The notes under the pieces were generated by a model. The model saw nothing but the letters and a program-made list of their open reading frames with translations. It was not told the DNA's origin and ran no database searches. Shown one piece after another: positions 63,985 to 64,000 of a stretch of 64,000 nt of DNA (positions within the stretch are counted from its first letter, which is position 1; each line of letters begins with the position of its first letter). Made by a program: the position numbers and the translations under genes. The stretch is from Hypomesus transpacificus (Eukaryota > Chordata > Actinopteri > Osmeriformes > Osmeridae), in contig NC_061062.1 in assembly GCF_021917145.1 (NCBI RefSeq), forward strand, positions 288,780 through 352,779, in the 5' to 3' direction.

Positions 63985-64000
63985 GTATTTAAAATGATCT

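Overview
The window is vertebrate nuclear DNA, almost certainly from a ray-finned (teleost) fish. The genes are split by GT-AG introns, the proteins match vertebrate families, and the repeats are typical of fish: a Tc1 remnant, non-autonomous hAT-like elements, an L2-type LINE fragment and tRNA-derived SINEs. Minisatellites are unusually abundant. No prokaryotic operons, CRISPR arrays, rRNA genes or stand-alone tRNA genes were seen. Exon coordinates were built by hand from the translated sequence, splice consensus and phase continuity. Gene names rest on recalled family sequence, not on a database search.

Layout, left to right. 1-4.1 kb: repeat-rich and presumably intronic, followed by the first coding exon of an NHSL3/KIAA1522-like gene (minus, 4123-4354). 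4.4-14 kb: repeat-rich intergenic DNA with an L2 fragment joined to a foldback repeat, several minisatellites, a dead Tc1 copy and a 47-bp inverted-repeat element. 14.0-19.1 kb: SYNC (syncoilin) and ZBTB8OS (archease), both plus. 19.8-22.3 kb: a compact B7-family immunoglobulin gene (minus), head-to-head with KHDRBS1/Sam68 (plus, 22.7-28.1 kb), whose fifth intron holds a 1.7-kb hAT-like element with an exact 8-bp target duplication. 33.6-38.4 kb: TMEM39B. 40.3-43.5 kb: CCDC28B. 47.2-60.0 kb: all 22 coding exons of TOGARAM1 (minus). 63.0 kb to the right end: the first two coding exons of KLHL28 (plus).

The left block corresponds to genes that lie near each other on human 1p35 (KIAA1522, SYNC, ZBTB8OS, KHDRBS1, TMEM39B, CCDC28B). 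RBBP4, KPNA6 and TXLNA are missing from the places the human order would predict. The right block (TOGARAM1/KLHL28, head-to-head) corresponds to human 14q21. The two blocks meet in the 3.7-kb gap 43463-47182, which holds a minisatellite.

The genes are not one pathway. CCDC28B and TOGARAM1 both act at cilia. ZBTB8OS and KHDRBS1 act on RNA. SYNC is a muscle intermediate-filament protein and KLHL28 a probable CUL3 adaptor. The most notable observations are a 36-copy, 21-bp tandem repeat that is translated in frame inside TOGARAM1 (252 residues), a B7-like protein whose second Ig domain has no cysteine at all, several long intronic minisatellites that start within a few bases of splice sites, and transposon insertions with readable target-site duplications.
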